Part shown: positions 35,924 through 46,200 of the stretch, piece after piece
Layout of the letters: each line of letters starts with the position of its first letter
Numbering within the stretch: the stretch's first letter is position 1
DNA from: Onthophagus taurus
Taxonomy: Eukaryota; Arthropoda; Insecta; Coleoptera; Scarabaeidae
Direction of reading: 5' to 3'
Assembly (NCBI RefSeq): GCF_036711975.1
Contig: NC_091975.1
Location: 1,800,501-1,864,500, forward strand
DNA: 64,000 nucleotides
Position numbers and translations under genes: made by a program
Notes under the pieces: generated by a model
Seen by the model: only the letters and a program-made list of their open reading frames with translations
Databases searched by the model: none
What the model was told of the DNA's origin: nothing

Positions 35924-38275
35924 CAGGGTGATTCACATAAGAACCGACACAGAGCAAGGACATGTAGAGGACAATAAATTAAGATAATTTAACGCAACTT
36001 ATCTCTATACTAAGTTGTACCCCTGAGGAGTTATAGGTCTTCAAAGTTGGGTCTTAAATTTTTAAAACATTGAATATCTTCGTAATACATTAAGCTAGAA
36101 AAACCAAGTTTGGTATTTTTTTAACCGTTTGGAGGATTTAATACATTATTGCCTCATTTCATGTGAAATTTAATTCTAAAACTTTTTTTACTCTTATTAT
36201 TTTTTAAAAAACATTGTCGTTTTCATAAAAAACTCAAATAACTAAAAACATGTATTTCGTTTATGCTACTTAAAATCATCGAAAATTCAGTAGTCGGCTG
36301 TGAAATTGTACGTCAAACTTGACAAATAGGTTATAAAACCTTGTTGTCAAATAATTTTATAACCTACTTGTCAAGTTTGACGTACAATTTCATAGCCGAC
36401 TACTGAATTTTCGCTTATTTAAGAAACATTACGAAACAAGTGTCTTTAGTTATTTAAGTTTTTTAGGAAAACGACAAGGTTTTTTAAAAAATAATAAGAG
36501 TAAGAAAAGTTTTAAAATTAAATTCTACATGAAATGAAGTAGTAATGTATTAAATCCGCCAAAAGGTTAAAAAAATCTGTCAAAATTTAAGGTACCATCA
36601 CCCTTAATCAACCCTTTGAAATGCCTCAATTGAGTTCAATTTACTACAAATTAATACCCTTGGTACACTCATAACGTATACCAAATTTGGGTTTTCTAGC
36701 TTAATTTATTACGAAGATATTGAACTTTTTAAAAATTTAAGAGCCAACTTTGAAGGCCTCTAACTCCTCAGGTGTACAGGGTGGTTCAAATTCGATGTCC
36801 GAATAGGCTAACTCGGAAACTATAAGAGTTAGAAAAAAAGTGGCTTACATGTCATGATCTCGTTTTTCGAGAAACTAATGTCGAAAACCTCATAGCGCTA
36901 TCGTCTTTTGTTTTTCCCCTAGAGGCCAAAATTGAAAATATCGTAAAACCAATAAGTGCAATTATCTTGGTTATTATTATAGGTGGAGTATTATAACTAC
37001 GATATTATATGGACACTTTTTTACAGAGAATTTCATGACATAGTCAAAAAAAAATTTTCGGTTTTAGATTTTGAGATGTAATGAGAATTTTCGTTTTTTT
37101 AAATGGAAACAACCACTGATTATTCGCTTATTAAATTCGTTATTTTTTTCTGATTACAAAAATATAGGGTTCGGCAGGTCTATTTCTTATTGTTTTAGAA
37201 TAAAGCTAAAAATAACCTTTTTTTATAAAATTTCCATCTAGTGTCGTCGAGGAAATTAAATTTACAGTTTCCTGTAAGTTACAGGGCGGTAGGTAAAATC
37301 TAAAAAGTGAACAATTAAATACGAAGATAACTTCTGGTATTTAAAAACAAATAATTTTTTAATATGTAACATTCTAACATGTCAAACTTTTCAAAATTTT
37401 CGTAATTGATCTTAAAAACAGGATTTTTAAAGTGACACTTCAGAAAATTTTTGAATACAAACAAATGTTGCTATGTTTATTTGAATTAAAAAAAAACATA
37501 TCAATCGCCATCTATCGATAATTTATTAAGTCATTTAAAAATAATATTAAATCGTAATAAAAAATGTGAAATAATGCAATCTATTCCAACTTTTGTGTAA
37601 AACATATATAAATTAAACAGTTCAACAAATATATTTGTTTCAAATATCAGAAATATGTTTTTTTAATTTTTAGTTATAGAACCGTAATTTACAGGAAACT
37701 GTAAATTTAATTTCTTGGACGACACTAAAAGAAAAGTTTATTTTTAGTTTTATTCTAAAACAATAAGAAATAGACCTATCGAACCCTATATTTTTGTAAT
37801 CAGAAAAAAATAACGAATTTAATAAGCGAATAATCAGTGGTTGTTTCCATTTAAAAAAACGAAAATTGTGATAATATCTCAAAATCTAAAACCGAAAAAA
37901 TTTTTTTGACTGCGTCATCAAATTCTCTGTAAAAAAGTGTCCATATAATGTCTTAGTTATAATACTCCACCTATAATAATAACCAAGATAATTACATTTG
38001 CGGGTTTTACGATATTTTCAATTTTGGAATCTAGCGGAAAAACAAAAGACGATAGCGGTATGAGATTTTCGGCATTAACAGTTTCTCGAAAAACGAGATC
38101 ATGACATGTCAGCTACTTTTCTTCTAACTCTTATAGTTTTCGAGTTAGCCTATTCGGACATTGAATTTGAACCACCCTGTACAACTTAGTATAGAGGTAA
38201 GTTACTTTAAATCATCTTAATTTATTATCATCTACATGTCCCTGCTCTGTGTCGGTTCTTATGTAAATCACCCTG
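35924..38275. mobile_element. Outer fold-back DNA element (split by an inner element)
   Basis: Termini are CAGGGTGATTCACATAAGAA at 35924 and the complement TTCTTATGTAAATCACCCTG ending at 38275; TA precedes and follows (35922-35923, 38276-38277). The element is palindromic over most of its length: 36290-36340 is mirrored at 36370-36410 (AGTAGTCGGCTGTGAAATTG against CAATTTCATAGCCGACTACT). No protein is encoded. The CAGGGTG end and TA target are compatible with the IS630/Tc1/mariner group, but no transposase was seen. Base 36777 onward is an inserted second element. Confidence 0.85.
36777..38179. mobile_element. Inner fold-back DNA element
   Basis: A 1403 bp element beginning CAGGGTGGTTCAAATTCGAT and ending with the inverse ATTGAATTTGAACCACCCTG. 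TA flanks it on both sides (36775-36776, 38180-38181) and the outer element's sequence is continuous across it (CTCAGGTG-TA ... TACAACTT). Its arms are mirrored at least from 36777-37260 to 37700-38179, with a centre of about 430 bp. No protein is encoded. Confidence 0.9.
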
Positions 38276-39700
38276 TATAATATTGATTTTCAACATTTAT
38301 TTACATCTTAAATTTAAATGATGGAAACGATCAAGGTTAAAATTTAATATTAAGGATTTAATCAAAATACGAGAATCTCCGCGAAATTTAGTCTATTCAA
38401 ACTCGAGTATCACGTTCGTTACGAAGTCTTGTTCGAAATACAAGATGCAAATATACCCTGGAAATATGGGGTCTATTTACCTGTAAGTATATATGGATAT
38501 TGTTTTAAATAGTTTTAAAAAGATGAGAAGGTAAATAGTAAAGTCATAGAACGTTCAAAAGAATGCCCTACCATCTAAAAAAATCTAATAACGTGCTCTC
38601 TTATGTGCTTCGTTCTCTCGTTATTTTCTTCCGTTTCTCGCCGCTACCGCGGAATTTCCACGAAATTCAATTTAAAACGCGTTACGGAGTGAGTTTATTC
38701 CAGCATGGGAAGGCAGCAGACAATCGGCTGCCCTCAAGCAACACAATGGCGAGCCGTCGCTTATTCTTTTCTTTCCATGAACGAAGAATGTTTGCTTTAC
38801 TAAATTGTTTCGGTCGGCAAATCGATTTCGACACGTGCTCCGCGTTTTTTTCCTAGCGGGTAAACAAAAAATGTTAGAAGGATTCAAGCCTATTGTCGGA
38901 GAAAACCATGTAAATTTAAAAGAAAACGCGAAGAATTTGAATTGTTTAAAAAATTTAAAGACCACCTGTTTCTTCTTAAAGATTGCGCACAAAGCATTGA
39001 AAGGAAAGGAATAAAGGGTCGGATGACTATTTGCATGTAAGAACGCACTGCATAATTCTTCACCGTCGTCGATTGGTAGCCCTGATACAGTGACCCTGGT
39101 CGGGGGAAAAACCAAGAAAAAACCAAAAAATAAACGCAAAAAAATATTCGAAGAAAAACCGAAGCCGGTTGACTTCAATAAGTTAACGTGGATCGGTTCT
39201 TTTATTTCGACCTCGTCGGTTGCCACACAGACAAAGGCATGAGATGCATCGCCCCCCAATGAAAAATAAACAACTTAACTGAGATATGACTGTTTTCGAA
39301 AAAGAAACACATCATTATCTGATAACTTTTTAGAAATAGCGAATTTATAGTATTAAAACAATTTAAAGAAATTAAAATAAGTTCGTACATCTCACAATCA
39401 GTGGTTTCTATTTGCCCCAATACACTCCCAATATTTCTAATGAATCTGAATGACTCAAAATAGCTTCAAAATAATTCTTAATACTCATGATATTGTTTTT
39501 AAATGTTAAACAAAGGAAACTTTTCGAAGATTAGTTTACGGTGAGTAATCGCTACTAACCTGACCACGTAATTTCCGTTTTACATACAAACACATGAGAA
39601 CTGAGGAATTTTCCAATTGCGTCTTTTTAAAAAATACCACACGGTGCGGTTAATAAAAGAAAAATAAGCGTAATCTCAGTTCTAATCTGGCTTCCGTCTC
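38276..39700. other. Upstream region of DJ-1
   Basis: Non-coding as read. Several overlapping open frames in 38560-39260 exist on both strands, with no recognised motifs. Sequence near 38700-38840 is somewhat richer in G and C. Confidence 0.35.
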
Positions 39701-39738
39701 TATATATACGATCACCACCAGACAAATAATATCAGTTT
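39701..39738 (+). promoter_or_regulatory. TATA box and initiator of DJ-1
   Basis: TATATATA begins at 39701 and TCAGTTTG, which matches the insect initiator (TCAKTY), begins at 39732, so the first T of the TATA box lies 33 bp from the presumed +1 A (39734). This spacing is canonical. The ATG follows 55 bp downstream. Confidence 0.7.
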
Positions 39739-39788
39739 GTGATTTGAGTTGAACCTAAACCTAAATAACAAAAAATAAATTACAAAAG

Positions 39789-40470
39789 ATGGCTAAAAAA
39801 GCTTTAGTTTTGATGTATCCCCAAAACGAAGAGAATGAAATCATCATTCCAGTTAGTGTTCTTCGAAGAGCGAATGTAAGTGTATTTATTAAATTAATTA
39901 AGAATAAATAATTCTTTAATTTTATTTAGTACGAAGTTATTATCGCAAGTAAAACGAAAGATCCTGTAATTGGATCTAGAGGGATGTACATTGTACCTGA
40001 AACCACCTTAAAAGAAGCCATGCATCGTGGTCCTTATGATGTCATTGTCGTTGGGGGTGGAAGAAATGGGTGGAGGAGCTTAACTGATGATCCGGATGTA
40101 GGAAAAATTTTAAGAGAGCAAGAAAATTGTGGTCGACTAATTGCATCTATTTGCACTGGTAAAATTGATTAACTCAACTGAATCATTTATCTCAATCACA
40201 TATTTCTTATATTTAGGTGCTATCGCGTTGAAAAATCATAGAATCATGTACGGAAGAAAAATTACTTCTTATCCCGCTAAGGTGGTAGAAGATATGGTTC
40301 GCGAGGGTGATAATTACATCTACAAATATGACGATGTCGTTAAAGATGGAAATTTCATTAGTAGCAGAGGGAATTATACTTCTTGGCACTTTGCCCTGTC
40401 GATTGTTGAGTATTTATCTGGAAGACCACTTGCTGAAGAAGTTGCCCAAGAAATGATTACTGCGTATTAA
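39789..40470 (+). CDS. PARK7: DJ-1/PARK7 family protein (divergent)
   Basis: Exons 39789-39875, 39930-40158, 40217-40470 give 189 residues, exactly the usual DJ-1 length. DJ-1 proteins sense oxidants through a nucleophilic Cys and have a proposed glyoxalase/deglycase activity in cytosol and mitochondria. The nucleophile elbow is ASICTG, Cys104 (Cys106 in human). The activating Glu is Glu17, in NEENEIIIPV. Differences from the common form: the loop that is usually PGG reads GGGRNGW, the ICAGP elbow reads ICTGA, the position after the KxTT stretch that is His in human is Tyr124, and the GPGT loop reads NYT. The key Cys and Glu are kept, so the fold is likely intact. Introns are 54 and 58 bp. 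A poly(A) signal AATAAA is at 40546-40551. Could be one of several insect paralogs. Confidence 0.93.
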
Positions 40471-40482
40471 GATTTACTGCGT

Positions 40483-40775
40483 TCATTTTGATTTACATAT
40501 TTTGTCTAAATTTTGTCTAAACAGTGTAAACAATGTCAAATAACTAATAAATTGTATCAAATTAATTTTGTGTTTTATTTTAATTAAAACCAAGTAATTC
40601 TGAAATAAGACTAATGCAAAAAGTATTACCTGAATACTTTTTATTAAGAAACTGAGGTTGCTATGCAGCCGAATTCATATTTATTCATTTTAATTATCTA
40701 AACATTGTCTAAACAATATCAAATAACTAATAAATAACTGTATCAAATTAAATTTGTGTTTGATTTTCATTAAAA
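40483..40775. repeat. Partial direct duplication of the DJ-1 3' flank
   Basis: 40483-40594 and 40688-40775 share GTCTAAAC, TCAAATAACTAATAAAT and GTATCAAATTAA in the same order and orientation, about 195 bp apart. The spacer contains GAGGTTGCTATGCAGCC, matching the palindrome cluster at 29 kb. Confidence 0.65.
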
Positions 40776-43389
40776 GCAACTGACGCCGAGCCGAAATCAA
40801 TATCCAATTTATGGTCAGGACGGTGTAAAATTCTTGGCACGCCTCCAATTACCCGTTTAAAAGGCTCTGAGTTCGTAAAAAAAATTCAATGCCTTCGAGC
40901 TTACTTTTTGGGCAAACGAAAAGGGTTCCTTTTTTATTCTCGATGTGGGGAGACGAAAATCCGAAAGTCCTTCGTCTCCGGAGGGCACAATAAGGGGACA
41001 CAAATGAATTCCTCTAAAGAAATCTAAGAGAATTCCTGAACCGTCCGGAATTCTAAGGGTGAAATTGAAAATTTTAAAAATAAACGTAAATTAGTCGCTA
41101 TTTATTCTGGGCCGTGATGGATTATTGCAATTAAACCGAGTGCAGGTTGAAACTGTGTATCAAGGCGGTTTTCCTTTAAGAAAGCACCGACGTGAATGTT
41201 AGAACGTTGTAACTTCATCTAAGGACTAATGGGGACCTGGGTGGGACATGGACGGGAACATAATAAACGTTTTCGAGATTTTTTTTTTAATGAAATTATG
41301 ATTCACTATGTAATGTGGTTAATTACAATTTCTTATCAACATTTACGTGAGGGAAAGCTCATAACTTATTTTTTTTTAAATAAGAAATAATTTCTTTTAG
41401 TAAAAGGAATTTGTACAATTATGTTTTAATGAATTGAGCCTTCAAATTCAAAATTCCTTTTACCTAATATGTAGATAATTCAAGACTCGTTCTCACCACC
41501 TGTATTATCTTATCTCTTTAAGAAAATATGTGGAAAAATAAAATATTTGACATCAAGTTGAAATTCTTGAACATCTCATTCTTATTTTATTTTATTGAGC
41601 ATCATTTTATTATAAAATGTTCTTATCAAAAGTTGCGCGTCATCGTAATCAATCAGGAGATAAAAGGCTTGGGCGTAAGGTTTTAGTTGGAATTTATGTG
41701 CGAATTTACGCCCACGGGAACGACCCGGAAGCTGCGTTAGAATTTGATGAGGAAAAAAAAATCTTCCGAGCTCTCACATTTTCGTGACATTAAGGCATAA
41801 TATACGACGCCACCTGTAAGAAACAAGCCGCGTGTAAATTAGAGATGAGACTCGTTGCAAGCAAGTCGCGCACATTCGTGGAATTTATTCTTTTCCAGAG
41901 GCGCCCAAGAGATGAGCCATCCTCTTTAACGAGGAGCAGAGGTTATACTAAAGAAAAACACCAAGACGTTATTACAACTTCTTTTTCACTCTTATTCACT
42001 CTTAATTTCAGACTTAATTTCAGTTTTAAGGTAAATCTAAATGATTTTCAGTGTTTATTTAAAATTGAGTTCTTGGTTGTAAGAAAATCTGGTTTCGTTT
42101 TTTTATTTTTTATTTGGCAAAAATTGCTTCTGACTGTTCGAGTTGTCGACAAAAAGGTTCCGACGACGCCGTCGAATGGACGTCTTTTGATTAGTCATGG
42201 GAAAGGGGTGAACGAACCGTTTCTCGTTTAAAAGGCTTCACTGTGTCCACTCTTACCTGGAAAAGGCCGATATGAATTTATAAAGGACGTTCGAAACCTG
42301 TTTGCTTTTCGACACCACTTTTCGCTAAATAAACGCTGACCTCATCAAAACCACATCCTTCCAAAACCACCTCGCATCCTCACCCTGAATTAATACCAAA
42401 TTATTAAACGTCTTATAAATATAAGATACTTTTAAACGATTAAAATTAAATTTTCTAAAGCGAAAGCGCTTTTAATTTGTAATATCTCGGTCTACTTATT
42501 AAAATCGACAATGTATACGAAAACTTTAAACTTTCTACCCGTTCGTAGATATTGCAACCACGCAAATTGAACATTAGAACCGTTTAAAGACGGTCTATAA
42601 TTTAAAAGGCTTTAATTTCAATCGTTAATGGGGAATATCAAGACTTGACGCTCTACTTCATAGATTAAGACTTTCTATAGTTTTTAATTTTACACGAATA
42701 TTTTAATCGGAACAATATTGTTTAATGTTGCGAATGTTATCAATGTTATTTTTGTTTTCCATTTTTAGAGTTAAAAACGATTACACTTATCAACTTGATA
42801 TTTGCAAAAAAATAAAGAATAATTCTTGTTATATAACCTGAAAAAATTTCATTTCTCAAATCCTACTACATACTGTATAAAGAAATATATGATGTTAACG
42901 ATGCAAGAATTGATACAATGTATGTTCTTCAATATTCTTTTAGAATATACTGTGTCCATATCATATCCTTTTATGTAATAAATAATTTAATAAATGTTAT
43001 AGCGTCTGTTTTAGTAATGAAACATAATTGGTGGATTTTCGGATGGTAGCCGTAAAAGCCGGGAGTTAATTGTCTCGTAAATTTTCCAATTTATCTCTCG
43101 CCCCATAAGAATAAAAGCAACCTGTAACCAGGGGAAAACCCCGGTTTAATTTCCGTTTCCTCTCATTTATATTTCTGAGAGCATCACATTTACTGGGTTT
43201 ACTTCATTCGATACCCAAGGAATAGATAAAGACCAGTCAAAACTGACCGACGCCGAACATAAGTCACGTTGTAAGGTAATACCATTCGTATACTTAAGTT
43301 CGCAAAATAAAACGAAAACTCTTCATACCGTAGTTGATGGAGAAGAGGTAAAGAAGAGGTAGAAGAGGTGAAGTATATATGTATATATA
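40776..43389. other. Non-coding region right of DJ-1
   Basis: No gene recognised. Includes moderately GC-rich patches near 41640-41900 and 42140-42360. Long open frames here are not supported by motifs. Confidence 0.4.
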
Positions 43390-43412
43390 CAGGGTGGTTT
43401 ACCGTATCTTGT
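43390..43412 (+). mobile_element. Solo CAGGGTGG terminus
   Basis: CAGGGTGGTTTACCG preceded by TA (43388-43389) resembles the ends of the fold-back elements at 35924 and 36777. No matching inverse end was found nearby, so this is a relic or a chance match. Confidence 0.4.
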
Positions 43413-43419
43413 CTATTCG

Positions 43420-43850
43420 ATCTTGCGGGCTGCAAATGAAATATTTAGCTGCATTGTCCGTTTTTGCGTCTTTTTATTTCCATTCGAGGGAACATTTCTC
43501 GTGATATTTATGCGTCGCGACGTAGTGCGAGCGGGAGCAGCGCGCGCACTCCACGCACACGCGTACGAAACACGTGTAAACAAGCGCGTCCATCTTGACA
43601 AATTAAACGGCCCGCGCGCGTCGGCGATAAATTCAAAACTATTCTCTATGCGGACACGCAAAATTGAAACATAAATTATATTTCCGCGAAGCACCGCGCG
43701 CAGATAAACGTCGTCCACGTTCGCTTGGACGCCACTTTCGCTTTTCAGGCGAATCTTTTCTTTTGGTTTCGCTTTTTTTCTTTTTCGTTTTCAAACGGCC
43801 GAGACCCGACCATTTTTGTACGCGCGTTTCCAGGCTTTTGTGCGTATAAC
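43420..43850. other. CpG-rich island
   Basis: Dense in CpG and in CGCG (ATGCGTCGCGACG, GCGCGCGCACTCC, CCCGCGCGCGTCGGC) inside an AT-rich landscape. It opens overlapping frames on both strands, none with a recognised motif. It may be a regulatory or promoter region. Confidence 0.5.
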
Positions 43851-44123
43851 AACGTGATATATTACGCCTAGAACTATAAATTTCGAAGACGTCCTGTTTC
43901 GTTATGGTAGAGTAGTAGCCGGGTTTACAACAAAAAAAGTCACAAACCCTTATATACAACTTAGATTTCTTAAATTATTATATTGTCGAATTGTATTCAT
44001 ATACAATGTAATAACACAACAATGAAACTTGCTTACTATACAAGTATACTTTAGGAATTCACATAAATTGTTAACAGAGAAAATCGAGGTTTTTAACATT
44101 TTCTTGGGAATTTACTTTAATTA

Positions 44124-44890
44124 TAAGATACAGGTGTTTTTAATACAAACACTAATTATAGTCATTTACTTGTATGATGAAGTTATAAGTTATTGTAACT
44201 TAGACTCTCCAAAAGTTGAGGGCAAATATGATGAACCTTAGTATTGCTCCAAGGTCTTGTTCCTTTATGTCGGTAAGTGTCAGGTGTAATTTACCGAAAA
44301 TTCTGTGTCCTGGAAGTTCTTTCCAGCGTAAGGCTACCTTTGAGGCCTCTCAACTATTGATTACCTGTTTTAAGTAACTTTTTTGTAGTCCACAACCGGG
44401 TTGGTGTTCAATAAAGGGCGTTTTCGCTGCCTGTTTGGCCAACTTGTCCATCTTTTCATTGCCATAGACAATGAAGAGAGTAACATCATTCGAGTTCTCT
44501 CAGGTCTGAATTGGATGCACCTTTCTGTCCCTTTTCTAGGTTCAAAACGGTGCAGAAGTTTATAGCAGAACTTCTGCTTGAAAAATGGTTATGTCCGAGT
44601 TGAAGGGCAAATTAATGCGGCTATTTGGTCCACTAATGCCTATACTTACTCCGAATCCAACTGTCTTTGAAGCATCGGTGTACCAAATAAGGGCTCCTCC
44701 AGAAAGGAACTATTTTGATTTTGTTTTGATTAATGCTGAGTCCATTGCTTTTGCACCAAGTGCTAGTAAATAGTTAATAAGATAATAATGAGACATATAC
44801 AGTGTCCTACAAAAACCAACCCAATAAATCTAATAAAACAACATATAATTTTTTTCTTTTTAATATAACTTCGCACAATTAAGCTTTGTA
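44124..44890 (-). pseudogene. Non-LTR retrotransposon RNase H fragment, unit 1
   Basis: On the minus strand a broken frame reads GALIWYTDASKTVGFG, then YGNEKMDKLAKQAAKTPFIE, then LRWKELPGHRIFGKLHLTLT, matching the RNase H region and its tail in jockey/R1-type LINEs. It lacks the short segment (GTACGACAGAATGC...) present in units 2 and 3. Several stops interrupt it. A plus-strand open frame of 62 codons across it is a shadow. Confidence 0.75.
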
Positions 44891-45723
44891 TATAAGATAC
44901 AGGTGTTTTTAATACAAACACTAATTATAGTCATTTACTTGTATGATGAAGTTACAAGTTCTTCATTAAGTACGACAGAATGCTGCCGGGCTCTTCTCGT
45001 CACTGCGGCCTATAAAATCTATTGTAACTTAGACTCCCCAAAAGTTTAGAGCAAATATGATGAACCTTAGTATTGCTCCAAGGTCTTGTTCCTTTATGTC
45101 GGTATATGTCAGGCGTAATTTACCGAAAATTCTGTGCTCTGGAATTTCTTTCCAGCGTAAGGTTACCTTTGAGGCCTCTCAACTATTGATTACCTGTTTT
45201 AAGTAACTTTTTTGTAGTCCACAACCGGGTTGGTGTCCAATAAAGGGCGTTTTCGCTGCCTGTTTGGCCAACTTGTCCATCTTTTCATTGCCATAGACAA
45301 TGAAGAGAGTAACATCATTCGAGTTCTCTCTGGTCTGAATTGGATGCATCTTTCTGTCCCTTTTCTAGGTTCAAAACGGTGCAGAAGTTTATAGCAGAAC
45401 TTCTGCTTGAAAAATGGTTATGTCCGAGTTGAAGGGCAAATTAATGCGGCTATTTGGTCCACTAATGCCTACACTTACTCCGAATCCAACAGTCTTTGAA
45501 GCATCGGTGTACCAAATAAGGGCTCCTCCAGAAAGGGACTATTTTGATTTTGTTTGGATTAATGCTGAGTCCATTGCTTTTGCACCAAGTGCTAGTAAAT
45601 AGTTAATAAGATAATAATGAGACATATACAGGTGTTCTACAAAAACCAACCCAATAAATCTAACAAAACAACATATAATTTTTTTCTTTTTAATATAACT
45701 TCGCACAATTAAGCTTTGTATAT
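44891..45723 (-). pseudogene. Non-LTR retrotransposon RNase H fragment, unit 2
   Basis: Near-identical copy of unit 1, shifted by 829 bp at the shared text (44585 versus 45414), with an extra segment near 44958-45020. Same motifs, same breaks. Tandem arrangement suggests segmental duplication, not independent insertion. Confidence 0.8.
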
Positions 45724-46200
45724 AAGATACAGGTGTTTTTAATACAAACACTAATTATAGTCATTTACTTGTATGATGAAGTTATAAGTTCTTCATTAAG
45801 TACGACAGAATGCTGCCGGGCTCTTCTCGTCACTGCGGCCTATAAAATCTATTGTAACTTAGACTCTCCAAAAGTTTAGGGCAAATATGATTAACCTCAG
45901 TATTGCTCCAAGGTCTTGTTCCTTTATGTCGGTAAGTGTCAGGCATAATTTACCGAAAATTCTGTGTCCTGGAAGTTCTTTCCAGCGTAAGGCTACCTTT
46001 GAGGACCTAAGGGACTATTTTGATTTTGTTTGGATTAATGCTGAGTCCATTGCTTTTGCACCAAGTGCTAGTAAATAGTTAATAAGATAATAATGAGACA
46101 TATACAGGTGTCCTACAAAAACCAACCCAATAAATCTAACAAAACAACATATAATTTTTTTCTTTTTTATATAACTTCGCACAATTAAGCTTTGTATATA
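45724..46200 (-). pseudogene. Non-LTR retrotransposon RNase H fragment, unit 3 (internal deletion)
   Basis: Starts and ends like units 1 and 2 but lacks about 360 bp, joining CTACCTTTGAGG directly to ACCTAAGGGACTATTTTG near 46003. The RNase H motif block is missing as a result. Divergence from units 1-2 is a few percent by eye. Confidence 0.8.

Noticed and set aside
38672-39259. 195-codon open frame on the minus strand near DJ-1
   Set aside because: Phe-rich, without motif or domain; overlapping open frames on the other strand and AT-rich context point to chance.
43413-43959. Arg/Ala-rich open frames in the CpG island
   Set aside because: Arise from CGCG composition on both strands; no family resemblance.
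44585-44773. Repeated 62-codon plus-strand frame (again at 45414)
   Set aside because: Antisense shadow of the LINE RNase H fragments, whose real frame is on the minus strand.
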